This document shows positions 9,791 to 20,426 of a DNA stretch of 64,000 nucleotides, in pieces. This DNA is from Lasiosphaeris hirsuta (Eukaryota > Ascomycota > Sordariomycetes > Sordariales > Lasiosphaeriaceae). The position numbers and the translations under genes were made by a program. Under the pieces are notes generated by a model. That model saw only the letters and a program-made list of their open reading frames with translations, searched no databases and was not told where the DNA came from. Position 1 is the first letter of the stretch, and each line of letters opens with the position of its first letter. The stretch is from the NCBI GenBank assembly GCA_030549175.1, contig JAUKUA010000002.1, positions 6,138,001-6,202,000 on the forward strand, given 5' to 3'.

Positions 9791-10940
9791 ATGGCGCAGT
9801 CGCTCCCCTCCACCTACCTCCATGCCGTGTTCAAGGGCCTACGCGAGAAGCTGACGCTCGAGCAAACGGAGCTGAAGCAGCCCGGCAGCGGCGAAGTCTT
9901 GATCAAGGTGGAAGCCTGCGGCATCTGCCACTCGGATGTCTTTGCGCAGGAGAACACATTTGGCGGAGGCTTCCCCAGGGTGCCCGGCCATGAGATTGTT
10001 GGCAAGGTCGTGGCTGTCGGCCCTCTGGTGTCGCAGTGGACTGTCGGCGATCGTGTCGGCTCGGGCTTCCATGGTGGCTTCGACGGCACCTGCACCCAAT
10101 GCAAGACGGGGTGGACACAGATGTGCAATAACGCCCAGTACAACGGCATTACGAGAGACGGAGGGTGTAGGTCTCACAAGAACCGTCATGTGGGTGTTTG
10201 GGAGGCTAACAGCTGTTTTAGTCGGCGAGTACGCCCTCCTCCGCGCCGAGGCCGCGGTCAGCGTGCCCGCCGACGCCGACGCCGCCAAGCTCGCGCCGCT
10301 GCTCTGCGCCGGCTCGACCGTCTTCGCCGGGCTGAAGCACTCTAACATTGTGCCCGGCGAGACGGTGGCGATCCAGGGCTTGGGCGGGCTGGGCCACCTC
10401 GCGGTCCAGTTTGCGCGCAAGATGGGCTACCGCGTCGTGGCCATCTCGCGCGGCACCGAGAAGGAGGCGGCGGCCAGGAAGCTCGGCGCGCACGAGTATA
10501 TCGATGCCAAGAAGGGCGACGTCGGACAGCAGCTGTGGGCGCTGGGCGGAGCCAAGCTGGCCCTGACCACGGCGCTGGACAATGATGCCTTCACGCCGCT
10601 CATCAGCGGCCTCGGCGTCAATGGCAAGCTGCTCATCGTCACGGGCGTCCCGGGTCCGGTTACTATCGATGCCACCACCATGATTATGCGCGGTATCTCG
10701 GTGCAAGCCTGGCCGGTGGCGACGGCATTCGACAACGAGAAGACGATTTCGTTTGCCCACTTGCACGATGTCGACTGCGCCATTGAGACTTTTCCTCTAA
10801 AGGACGCCCAGAAGGCCTATGGTACTTTTCCTCTCCCGGCTGCTCGATTGGTGCTCGCGCCTTGCTGACTCAATTATTGTTCTCTAGATACTATGAAGAA
10901 CGGCACCGTGCGCTTCCGCGCTGTCCTCACGATGGACTGA
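9791..10940 (+). CDS. Zinc-dependent alcohol dehydrogenase (MDR superfamily)
   Basis: Three exons (9791-10166, 10222-10821, 10888-10940) give 342 residues. The first intron uses a GTAGGT donor so that DGG joins FGEYALL, and the last exon supplies DTMKNGTVRFRAVLTMD. Seen: GHEIVG and CGICHSD with catalytic-zinc ligands, and GLGGLGHLAVQFA, the NAD(P)-binding loop. The structural-zinc lobe reads FDGTCTQCKTGWTQMC: three cysteines, with Asp where many relatives have the first Cys. Some fungal members show the same GTC-type lobe. Known: reversible oxidation of alcohols to aldehydes or ketones in the cytosol. The substrate cannot be inferred. It is divergent from the Old Yellow Enzyme gene. Confidence 0.92.
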
Positions 10941-11714
10941 GCATTGATCACAGCAGAGCGGCCAGGCTATAAATAAGGGGGAACTTAGAGGCAAGGGTAA
11001 CAGAGGTCACTGGTCATATTTCTTGGAACGGATAAGGATAGAAAATACGCAGATAGAAGAAGCTTTTTGCCATCATCCTTGAAACGCGCCCGATCCTATT
11101 GTGCGTGACACCACTCTTGATACGACAGCCGATAAGAAGGTAGAAACGGAGACACTGAATCCAACCCGGCGCCATGTACGTCAGACGTGCAGCTAATAGT
11201 TGCGACTCGGGACGAGCAGCCCATTGCCAGCTCGGGGTTTCTCCCTCCAGGGCGCTTTCGGCAGCTCTTACGGATCCTACGGCCTCCAGATCTCTCACAC
11301 ACGCTACTTGCTAGGTACTGGAGCCCCAACAAGCCCGGTCCGCCCCCATGGGTCCCCCATCTGGGGATCTGTGCCGCACAGCGTAATATTTGCCTGCTTG
11401 TATTGCCCGCCGCCGCTGGCTTGCATGTGTGGTCCCATGCGGACCGGGAGCACCGACAACCTGGTCTCGCGAACCGGACCCAGCAGTTGGCAGGGGGTTC
11501 GGAGCTGAGCCCTCAGGCACCAATTATTAGCTCTCTAGGAGATGGTATAAATAAGTAAGCTACTCGAGCTTCACAGGTTTCTTTTTCTTCTTTTTTTTTT
11601 TTGCCGTCATGTAGCCAAGTCCGTCCAAATTGCTCTTGCAGCTGTCTCGGTGCCGGTATTAGCTGCCGACTCGACCCCTTATCCCCTGTCTTGTATCCGG
11701 ACGAGTTAGTTACA
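10941..11714. other. Intergenic, no gene seen
   Basis: This stretch lies between the alcohol dehydrogenase and the GMC oxidoreductase. It ends in a T/C-rich tract at about 11577-11603, about 110 bases upstream of the GMC start, typical of fungal promoters. I see no gene. Confidence 0.4.
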
Positions 11715-13616
11715 ATGAGGCTGTCTCTGCGCATGCGGTGTCTCGCTGTGGGCGCCCTAGGCGCAGCTGCGGTGGAGGGTGCTGTCGGGCGACTCCTTGG
11801 TTCGTCGTTTGGCGTCCCCGGCAGCAATGCCACGTTTGACTACGTCGTGATCGGCGGTGGGACCGCCGGCCTGGTTGTCGCGAGCCGGTTGGTCGAGCAG
11901 GGCGCCGGCACCGTCGCCGTTGTCGAGGCCGGCACGTTCTACGAGACCAGCAACGGGCCCCTGAGCGAGGTGCCCGCGTACGCGGCCAACTACGTCGGAA
12001 AGGACCCGACCAACTGGCAGCCCCTGATCGACTGGGGCTACGTCACGGTGCCGCAGAAGGTACCTTGGCTTACCTAGAGACACGGTGTCATTGGATAGCC
12101 GCTGACACCTTGACAGGGCGCGGATAACATTGAGATGCACTACCCCCGGGGCAAGATTCTGGGGGGCTCGTCGGGACGGAACTACATGATCTACCACCGC
12201 GGCACCAACGGCTCGTACCAGACGTGGGCCGACCTGGTGGGCGACGACAGCTACGCGTTCGACAAGTTCCTGCCCTACTTTGAGAAGAGCATGAACTTCA
12301 CGCCGCCGAATGCGGCGTTCCGGCTGGCCAACGCGACGCCCGAGTACGACGTCCGGACGCTGTCGAACCGCGGTGGGCCCCTGTCGCTGACCTTCCCCAA
12401 CTTTGTCTACACCTTCTCGACGTGGGCGGTCGAGGCCCTCAGGCAGATGGGGCTGCCGACCATCGCGGGCTTCCAGAGCGGCGACCTGCTCGGCTCGGCC
12501 TACAGCATGTTCACCATCCACCCCGAGACCATGGTGCGCGCGTCGTCCGAGACGGCCTGGCTGCGGCCCAGCCTGCAGAACCCCAACTACACCATCTACC
12601 ACCTGACTATGGCCAAGAAGATCCTCTTTGACGGCTCCAAGACCGCCACCGGCGTGCTCGTCGACACCATGGGCGCCGAGTACGTGCTGTCGGCCCGCAA
12701 GGAGGTCGTCCTGGCCGCCGGCGTCATCGGCTCGCCGCAGCTCCTCCAGCTCTCCGGCATCGGCCCCCCCGCCCTTCTCGCCTCCCTCTCCATCCCGCTG
12801 ATCCACGCTCTCCCCGGCGTCGGGCAGGGCATGCAGGACCAGCTCGTCTTTGGCGTCTCGCACCGCATCACCACCCCCACCGCGTCGGCCTACCAATCTC
12901 CCTCCCTCCTCGCGGCCCAAACGGCCCTCTTCCTCACCCAAGCGGCCGGCATGCTCACGTCGCCCGCGACCGACGTCCTCGCCTTCGAGCGCCTCCCCCG
13001 CACCGCCCTCTCCAACACCACGCGCGCCGCCCTCGCGCCGTTCCCGCCCGACTGGCCCGACCTCGAGTACGTCGCGCTCGCGTCCTACCTCGGCAACGGC
13101 GCGAACCCGACCACGGCCGACCCCGCCGACGGGTCCAACTACGCCACGCTATGCGTCATCCCGGTGGCGCCCGTGTCGCGCGGCTCCGTCAACATTGTGT
13201 CGGCCGACGCCGCCGTCGCGCCCGCCATCGACCCTGCGTTCCTGGTCGATCCCGCCGACGTCGAGGTCGCGGTCGCGGGGTTCAAGCGCGCGCGCGAGTT
13301 CTGGCGCGCGGGCGTGTTGCAGGGCCAGGTGGTCGGCGAGGAGGCGTACCCCGGCCCCGGGGTACAGAGCGACGAAGAGATTGCCGCGAGTATTCGGCGG
13401 AGTTTCCAGACCATTTTCCACGGTGCCTGCACGTGTCGGATGGGTAGGGAGGGGGATGAGATGGCTGTGGTGGATGCGCAGGCCCGGGTTTTTGGTGTTC
13501 AGGCGTTGAGGGTTGTCGATGCTGCGGCGTTTGCGGTGCTGCCGCCGGGACATCCGGCCGCGACGGTTTATGCGCTCGCGGAGAAGATTGCTTGTGATAT
13601 CTCGGGGGCGTGTTAG
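11715..13616 (+). CDS. Secreted GMC-family FAD oxidoreductase
   Basis: Two exons (11715-12059, 12117-13616) give 614 residues. Seen: an N-terminal MRLSLRMRCLAVGALGAAA that looks like a secretion signal; the FAD-binding motif FDYVVIGGGTAGLVVASRL; the GMC signature HYPRGKILGGSSGRN; AAGVIGSPQLLQLSGIG (second GMC signature); and the C-terminal active-site region PPGHPAATVYALAEKIA with the conserved His. FHGACTCRMG replaces the more usual FHPAGTCAMG. Several NxT/S sites fit secretion. Known: the family oxidises alcohols and sugars, including aryl alcohol, glucose and pathway intermediates. I chose ATG 11715 because translation from an upstream in-frame ATG (11601) would bury the signal. Whether it acts in lignocellulose turnover or in metabolite tailoring cannot be told. 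Confidence 0.92.
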
Positions 13617-14227
13617 GGGGGACGTTTTGCATTGCAGACATTGCTTTCTATATTTAATGTTTTGATAGACTGTTGCTTGGTATGTTGGCAGCATATATGG
13701 AGACTACTTGCTTTAAGTTCTGGCATGCCTAAGTTCTGAATATAATCAATTGTCTTTGCCTGGAAATCGGACACAATCGTTGGCTGTCAGGTCTTGAATT
13801 TTGTGCAAGTGTAAAGGGGGCTGAGCTAGTGTTGTGTACGGGGGCATTTTGTCATCTGCAGTGTGGGGGGCTCAACTCGCTTTCTTTCTGTTGGGGGTGG
13901 GGCACTCCCAGGCGCACAGGCACACAGGGTGTCGCGCCTGCACAGGCCAGGCCAACAGACTTGTGCTCCAGCCCTACTCTCCATAGCAGATAGTAGCAAT
14001 ACACCACATTGTCACTCACCACATTCCCACTCCAACACTTTCTGATAATATTGAACAGGCCAAAGTATTCTTCCCCGGACAATTACCGTCTACCTTGCAC
14101 TAAAATCTGCACCTAATATCTTCTCAGTCTTGAACTTGTTCAAATACCCCCCCTTTTATCCAACAACAGCTGCCCCTGAATCACTCTTGCTGAATAATCT
14201 CTTTTTCTAAGAAATAGTTAGCTTCGG
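13617..14227. other. Intergenic with a dispersed repeat
   Basis: This spacer lies between the convergent GMC oxidoreductase and MFS exporter genes. The second copy of the dispersed repeat is at 13900-14036. I see no coding or RNA gene. Confidence 0.4.
13900..14036 (-). repeat. Dispersed repeat, possible solo LTR (copy 2)
   Basis: Seen: matches copy 1 at 5260-5446 in GCTCCAGCCC and in TAGCAGATAGTAGCAATAC followed by a CACATTG...CACTC...CCAACA tail. This copy has a small internal duplication of CACATT. On the minus strand it starts TGTTGGAGTGG. Outer limits are uncertain. Confidence 0.5.
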
Positions 14228-16190
14228 CTATAAAACAGCAGAAACAAGACGTACAGTCAGCACACCGGATACCAGAATGCACACGGCAGTGCCAACAAAA
14301 GCCGGTATAAAGACCTTCCGCAGGCCGTTGAGAATGGCCAAGAGGACGTCGTCGCGTAGCCCTTCGGGCACCAGGACATCAGCAGTGTGGGAAGTACCTG
14401 GGCGAATTAGTCTCGGACTTTTGTCTTTGGCAGAAACTCTGCGGGCAATACTTACCGCTGAGAAGCGAAGTAATCTCCTCGTCCGAGAGAGCGGGCAACA
14501 TCTGGGCAAGCTGATTCTTGGCGTCGTTGACAAAGACTGCGCCGGCAACAGACAAGCCCACTGTAACACCGAGGTATTGGGCCACCATCATGAAGCTGCT
14601 GCATGTGTCAGAACGAGAAATAGTGCGGGTATCTCGGCGATTCGGGGCCAAGCCAAGACTTACGGAAGTGCGTGGGCCATGTCGGCGGCCGGGATCACCT
14701 TGTATATCACAGTATAACCAGCCTTTTTGCAAGTCAGTCTGGTGGCCACTCTCACCACTTGGCGGGACACACACGATCAAACATACCTGGTTGTAAATAC
14801 CTAAGCCCAAGCCAACCAGGACCTCGGCTCCGTAGATGTAGGCCTCGGACGTGCTGAGGTCGGCAACATCTAGACGCGTCAGTGGGGGGGGGGGGGGGGG
14901 CACTCGTTGCCATTCGGGGGACTCGGACACCTACAAAGCATGACGGTGCCAGCCAAGCCAAGAGAGGCACCGACGGTATACCAAGGCCAAGCGTAGCCCC
15001 ACCTGACCATGAAGAAGCCCTGGCCCACCAAGGCGACGCTCACGACGGCGATGAGCGGGAGTAGACGGACAGCGGCCTCGATGGCACTGTCGCCCCTCGT
15101 GAACTGGAAGTAGACGGGAATGTAAAAGATGGGGACGAAGATGGCGATGTTGGAGCAGATGGCCGACAGGGCCAGGAGGTTGGCCTCCCCGACCCGCAGG
15201 AGCTGGGCCGGGTAGAGGCGCTCCTGGGGCGTGGTGAGCCACGAGAAGCGCTGCTGGACGGCAAAGGCGACGAGCAGCACAGAGCCCACGACAAAGAGGG
15301 CGATGATGCTCCCGCTGTCCCACGGATAGAGAACACGGCCAAAGTTGATGGCCATGACGAGGCAGATGGACGAGGCGGCGAAGAGCACGGTGCCGACAAA
15401 GTCAAACTTGTCAGCCCGCTGCTCCCACGAGGCCGACGGTAAGGGGTCGAAGGCGGGGAGGAGCCACAGGCAGACGGGCAGGGAGGCGCCGCCGATGATG
15501 AGGTTGATGTAGAAGCCCCAGCGCCACGTGACGGTCTCAAAGGCGCCGCCGACGACGGGGCCCAGCACGGTGCCGACGCCCCAGACGGCGCCGGCGAGGC
15601 TGATGTAGAGCCCGCGCTCGCGCTCCTCGCATAGGACCGTCATCAGGAACAGGATGCCGCAGTAGATGGCGCTGCCCGAGACGCCGAGGAAGACGCGGCC
15701 AATGATGACGGCCGTCATGTTGGGCCCGGCGCCGCACACGGCCGACGCGGCGAGGAAGAGGACCACGTTGGTCACAAACACCCACTTGGCGTTGTACTTG
15801 GCGTATAGCTTACCGACGGGCAGCAGGGCCACGAAGGCGCCCACCTGGAAGCCGACCGAGAGCCACGGCAGCAGCGAGACGGTGCCGAACTCGTTGGCGA
15901 TGGCCGGCACCAGGTCCGCCGTGATGGTGTTGTCGAGGGCGTAGATGAACATGGTGGAGAAGATGGCGCAGATCACGAGGAACCACTGCCATGGTTAGGT
16001 TGTGTGGTGTCTCGAGGTGCTTCGAAAAAGGGGGGATGCCACCTACAGGGACGCCGCGGAGCTCTCGTCGTGAGGTTTTGACGAGGGAGTCCCCCTCGCT
16101 TCCTGTTCCCGTCTTCTCATCCTCGGTTGATGGCCCAACGCTGACGGGGTCAGCCGCGATGGCTTCGTTTCGTTCGGCATCAGCAGCCAT
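14228..16190 (-). CDS. MFS multidrug exporter, 14-helix (DHA2) type
   Basis: Six exons (16190-16047, 15985-14935, 14869-14787, 14722-14664, 14598-14456, 14397-14228) give 549 residues. Seen: a charged N-terminal cytosolic tail, then FLVICAIFSTMFIYALDNTI; a PWLSVGFQVGAFVALLPVGKLY helix pair; the motif GAVWGVGTVLGPVVGGAF (antiporter motif C); and a long run of helices to the C-terminus with PADMAHAL and SVAGAVFVN. The order and number of helices fit the drug:H+ antiporter group that includes fungal toxin pumps. Expected in the plasma membrane. It is head-to-head with the FAD monooxygenase at 16939, an arrangement often seen in metabolite gene sets. Intron 2 carries a 17-base G/C homopolymer. 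The cargo is unknown. Confidence 0.9.
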
Positions 16191-16938
16191 GACGGAGGCG
16201 ATGAAGAAAAGTGGGTGGCTTCGCTTCAGATGCCGGACGCGGTTGTTTTTGTGCCGTTATTTGAGTCTTGCGTCCTTTTTTTTTTTTTTTTCTTTGCGGG
16301 ACAGTCTGAAAAAGGCTTGATGGCTCCCAGATCACAGATCAACAGCAGCGCGAAATGCTTGGGCGAGACTTGTCCAGATGAAGGGCGGTGTTTGCTCTTA
16401 TCTCGACCAATCACAGCCCACGACTTGCACCGAGCAGGGAACAAGCGACATGGGAATATATATATGTGCCTTAAATCCGATGCGCTATCGCTTGGCTTGC
16501 TGCAATCAGCGTTGCATCAATGACCGAGTCATCATCCGTATCCCGAGCCGCCGTACCACGCAAAATGCCGTACGGCTTACATGGCATTTTAGAGGCACCC
16601 CTTTTGGCTCGGGAATCTCCTCTACGGCGCGCCCACCGCGGGCCGAGCACACCGAGCACGCTGAGCAAAACATGGGACGACGGCGCGCCGCGCTGTTTTG
16701 CTCCTGCTCTCTCGATCCGAATCGCTCCATGGCCTCCGGGGGGTCAATGAAGCTGCGGATTCTTCGAAATAGACTTGTATAGGTACTAATACCAATGGAC
16801 GATTTTCGTGTCCCGACCGGCCCTTTGTAGATGTGTGTGTGTGTGTGTGTGTGCGTATATGCATTGTAGTATTCCTGGCATCCACTCCCTGAAAGAGTAG
16901 ACCCTAGATCCGCATCACGACGCGGCGCTCTTTTCGTC
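16191..16938. other. Divergent promoter region of the exporter and FAD monooxygenase
   Basis: This 748-bp head-to-head spacer contains a T run at about 16277-16292 and a GT dinucleotide tract at about 16834-16852, roughly 90 bases before the monooxygenase start. I see no gene in it. A shared promoter is inferred from the geometry. Confidence 0.5.
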
Positions 16939-18565
16939 ATGGCATCTCCCTTCCGCGTCATTGTTGTCGGTGCCGGCGTGTCTGGGCTGGCGGCATCGCA
17001 CTGTCTGCAGAAGGCGGGCATCGAGCATGTCGTTTTGGAGAGACGCAGCCAAGTTGCGCCGCCCGAAGGTGCCAGCATAACCATCTTCCCCCAGGTCCTG
17101 CGTGCTCTGCACCAACTCGGCTGCTACGAGCCCCTCACCAGAGCGGCAACCCCCCACGACCGGGCCTGGACCCGCTGGGCAGACGGCAGTGTCGCGGCGA
17201 ACTCGGGTCTCTACGACTACCTCAGGGAAAAGTGAGCCCGGCGACGCGTCCACACTCCTGGAGAACAGAGCTAATGCGGAAGCAGTCATGGTGTTGACAT
17301 CCTCCCGCTCGAGAGACGCAAGTTCCTCGAGGTCATGTACGAGAGCCTGCCCGACAAGAGCGTGGTGCGGACATCGGCGAAAATCAAGGAAATCAACCAT
17401 CTGGCCGACGGCGTCGAGGTCACGCTGAGCGACGGCACCACCGAGCGAGGCGCCATGGTGCTCGGGTGCGACGGCGTGCACAGCACTGTGCGATCTCTGA
17501 TGTGGGACCAGGCCGAGGCAACCAGCCCCGGGCTCATCCCGGCAACGGAGAAGACAGCGTTCAAGACATACTGGAAGTGTCTCATCGGCATCGGCCCGCC
17601 GGCGCCTTCGCTGGGCGGCAGCGACTCGACCATGGTCCATAACACGGGCTACTCGCATCTCGTGCTCGCCCAGCCCCACTGCACCTTCTTCTTCGTCTTC
17701 TTCCTCCTCGACAAGCCCTTCAACGCGTCCGACCGCGTGCACTACACCGACGAGGATGCCGAGGCCCTGGCCGCCACCGTGGCCAACGACCCTCTTTCCG
17801 AGTCGCTGACCTTTGGCGATCTCTGGAAAAGACGAGTCAGGGGGGCGCTCATCTCGCTGGAAGAAGGCATCCTGGAGCACTGGCACCACGGACGCATCGC
17901 CCTCGCAGGCGACGCCGTGCACAAGGTAAACCGCAAAATGCCCCTTTTTCTCCCTCTCTCCCCCCTCCCCCCTCCTCTCTCTCTCTCTCTCTCTCTCTCT
18001 CAAAAAAAAAAAAAAAAAAACCACTAACCCAGCCAGATGACACCCAACATCGCCCTCGGCGGCAACACAGCCATCGAAGACATCATCGTCCTGACTAACC
18101 ACCTCCACCACCTCCTGCACAACCAACCCAACCCCCCACCACCGCCTCCCTCACCGCCGCCTTCGCCGCCTACCAGTCCGAGCGCATGGCGCGCATCCGC
18201 TGGGCCACCAACACGTCGGGCCTGATGAGCCGCATCCAGGCCCAGACCACGCTGCTGCACCGCCTGGGCGCCTGGCTGCTACCGCGCCTGCCCGACCGCG
18301 GCGCCGCCGACAAGCTGCTGGCTGACTACATCCGCGCCGGGCCCCGGCTTGGGTTCCTGGGTGGGATGGACGGGTTCCCGCGGGGTAGGTTGGCGTGGAA
18401 TGATGAGAGGGAGGGGGGAGGGGTGGTGGGGGTGGTGTGGAGGAAGTGAGCTCGGCGCAGGGCGCGACGGGGCGGTTGTTGTTGACTGTTGGGGCTGCGT
18501 TGGGGGTTGCTGCGTTGGCGTCGGCGACGAGGCACGTCTTGTTTCCGCTGGTTGTTAGTGCTTGA
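16939..18565 (+). CDS. FAD-dependent monooxygenase with two frame breaks in G/C runs
   Basis: Exons 16939-17231 and 17286-17925 are clean; the third starts at 18037. Seen: the FAD motif FRVIVVGAGVSGLAASHCL; LERRSQVAPPEGASITIFPQ; LGCDGVHSTVRSL; and GRIALAGDAVHKMTPNIALG, the GD motif, spliced across intron 2. The third exon is out of frame after the C6 run at 18132-18137: one extra base restores TASLTAAFAAYQSERMARIRW. A second break in the G runs at 18411-18436 hides a hydrophobic tail (RLLLTVGAALGVAALAS) ending at 18565. Known: PaxM-like epoxidases and related fungal enzymes share this layout with a C-terminal membrane anchor. The breaks may be sequencing errors. If real, the protein loses its C-terminal third. 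Substrate unknown. Confidence 0.78.
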
Positions 18566-19438
18566 GAGATTTCAAGCTCGAGCGTGTTTTACGGCTTGGG
18601 GGGCCTTTGGGAGAGCAATTCGACTTGTCGGTTTATTCTTGGTGTCTTTCTTACATTGTTCTGCGCAAACTTGGGTGGTTACGAGATCATAGATGTCGTG
18701 AATAAAATTGCTGTTTACTATAACTACTACAAAATGCTCATCCCCCTTCAAACCATAGTAAGCCGAAAAGACATGTGTCTGCTTTTCACATCCTCTTTGT
18801 AAGCAGTTCATTGTTGCGCTACGAAACATGGTTGACTTTACCAGCATGTAATTAAATGGCATTTCGTCATTACAAGGGGGAGTTGGATTTGAGCAAGTAC
18901 CTTACCTCTGTAACCTGCCACTAGCTCCGCGAAGTGACAGCCAGCATCTTGGCTCGTCCTACTCCGTAATAAGTAACTAAGATGTCATGTTTACATGTTC
19001 CTTGGCCGCGTTCCTTTGGCTGTAGAGCGTGTTTCCCTTCCGAATACGCAGTTGGGTGCATGTACCGCGCCATGTAAGCTGTGATGGGTCTGCATTTACG
19101 TCCCGCCTCTGGCCGGTGACCAATCGGATTTATTAAAGTCGGAGCCGTCAGCCCGGCCTGGGCCGCACCCCCCGAGATGCACTTTGTGTACAACTCTCGG
19201 GTGTGACCGCCCTACCCCGGGCGGAGTCCGCAGGCCGAGTGTGTATCGGGCCACGGAACCAGGGTATTGGCATCGTAGTAGCACCGCCATACGATCATAC
19301 GATACGAAACACACCATCAAGATAGCTTTATTTGCTCTATTAAGAGGGCCTCGCCGAGCTGACTTTGAAGTCATACTCGCTGGTAACCACAACACTGAAC
19401 ACCAAAACACCGACGAAATAGCGAAAAAGACAATCATC
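18566..19438. other. Intergenic, no gene seen
   Basis: This stretch lies between the FAD monooxygenase and the DUF3237 gene. It has mixed base composition. Short open frames show no motif, and I see no RNA gene. Confidence 0.4.
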
Positions 19439-20085
19439 ATGGGTGAAAAGTCAAAGATCGAGGCCATTGAGAGCTACCCGACTCTCCAGCCGGCGTTAAG
19501 AATCAAGGTACCGTCTTCGACTCCCACTCGAATCTTCCTGCCAGCTAACCCCCCCAAGACCTATTTCAACCAAAAGTACAACTGCGGCGACGTGTCGAGC
19601 GGTGCGACGCTGGTGGCCGTGCCCGTCTTTGGCGGCACGCTCGAGTCGGTGGGCGACTTTGAGCCCAAGCTCAAGTTCGACGTCAACAGCGGGACCGACT
19701 GGTTCCGCATCGACGCCGACAAGGCGCGGGGCCGCATCGACGTCAACTCGCTCGCCACCGACGCCGAGGGCCGCTCGATCCACCTGCGCCTCGACGGCAT
19801 CACGGCCTGCAACGAGGTCACCATGCCCCTGATCCTCGGCGCCCCCGACGCCAAGTCGGTGCCCTTTGGCTTTGGCTGTGAGTTTTATTTGTCAGAGATG
19901 GAAGGGTGCGGTGCTGACGGATGCGCATAGTCCAGCATCTAAAGATCGAGGCCGGCCATGAGTGCTACAAGGCACTCGAGGGCATGCTGTTTGCCACGAG
20001 CATCCGCTTCACCAAGGAGGAGGGCGATTTGACGGGCGTCGAGATTCGTGCCTCGCGCATCATTCCCGGCTCTGGAAACGAGTAA
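19439..20085 (+). CDS. DUF3237-family protein
   Basis: Three exons (19439-19507, 19559-19877, 19931-20085) give 180 residues. The first intron (51 bases, in frame) has a GCTAAC branch-like site; removing it joins LRIK to TYFNQKYNCGD, as expected for the family. Retaining it would add 17 residues. Seen: NCGDVSSGATLVAVPVFGGTLESV, KLKFDVNSGTDWFRIDADKARGRIDV, GAPDAKSVPFGF and a C-terminal LTGVEIRASRIIPG. DUF3237 proteins are small beta-barrel proteins of unknown biochemical role; in fungi they often sit near oxidoreductases and in metabolite loci. No signal peptide or membrane segment is seen. Function is not assigned. Confidence 0.85.
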
Positions 20086-20426
20086 ACGTGCCGACGGTAG
20101 ACCTGATAATGTCAATGGTTATGTCGGTACCTACTGTTCTAGATTTAGAGGAACTGTCGTCGAGGGGGCTTTTGAAGTCTGTGAGTGGGAGTGAGTGGCG
20201 GAAAGTCAAAATTCAGCAATAGGAGAGCGCGCAACCTAGAAAGAAAACAGCATAACTATCCTCCAAACCAATTAGCATCCTCGAGCAAGTCATCAAGTAG
20301 AAGTTTTGTCCCCACAACCGAACGACCCCCTGCCGATCACAATCTCCACCATGCATCGCCGACCAACCCTCCTATTTCCAACACCACAACTCTCCCAATT
20401 CCACCCCAATCCTCACCAAATATAAG
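20086..20426. other. Spacer before the transposon relic
   Basis: This stretch leads into the transposase relic and probably includes its 5' untranslated end. I could not identify a terminal repeat. No gene is seen. Confidence 0.35.

Noticed and set aside
11757..12941. 394-codon open frame on the minus strand
   Set aside because: It lies antisense to the GMC oxidoreductase and has no recognisable domain.
16915..18126. 403-codon open frame on the minus strand over the FAD monooxygenase
   Set aside because: It includes translation of CT and A repeats of an intron and has no family features.
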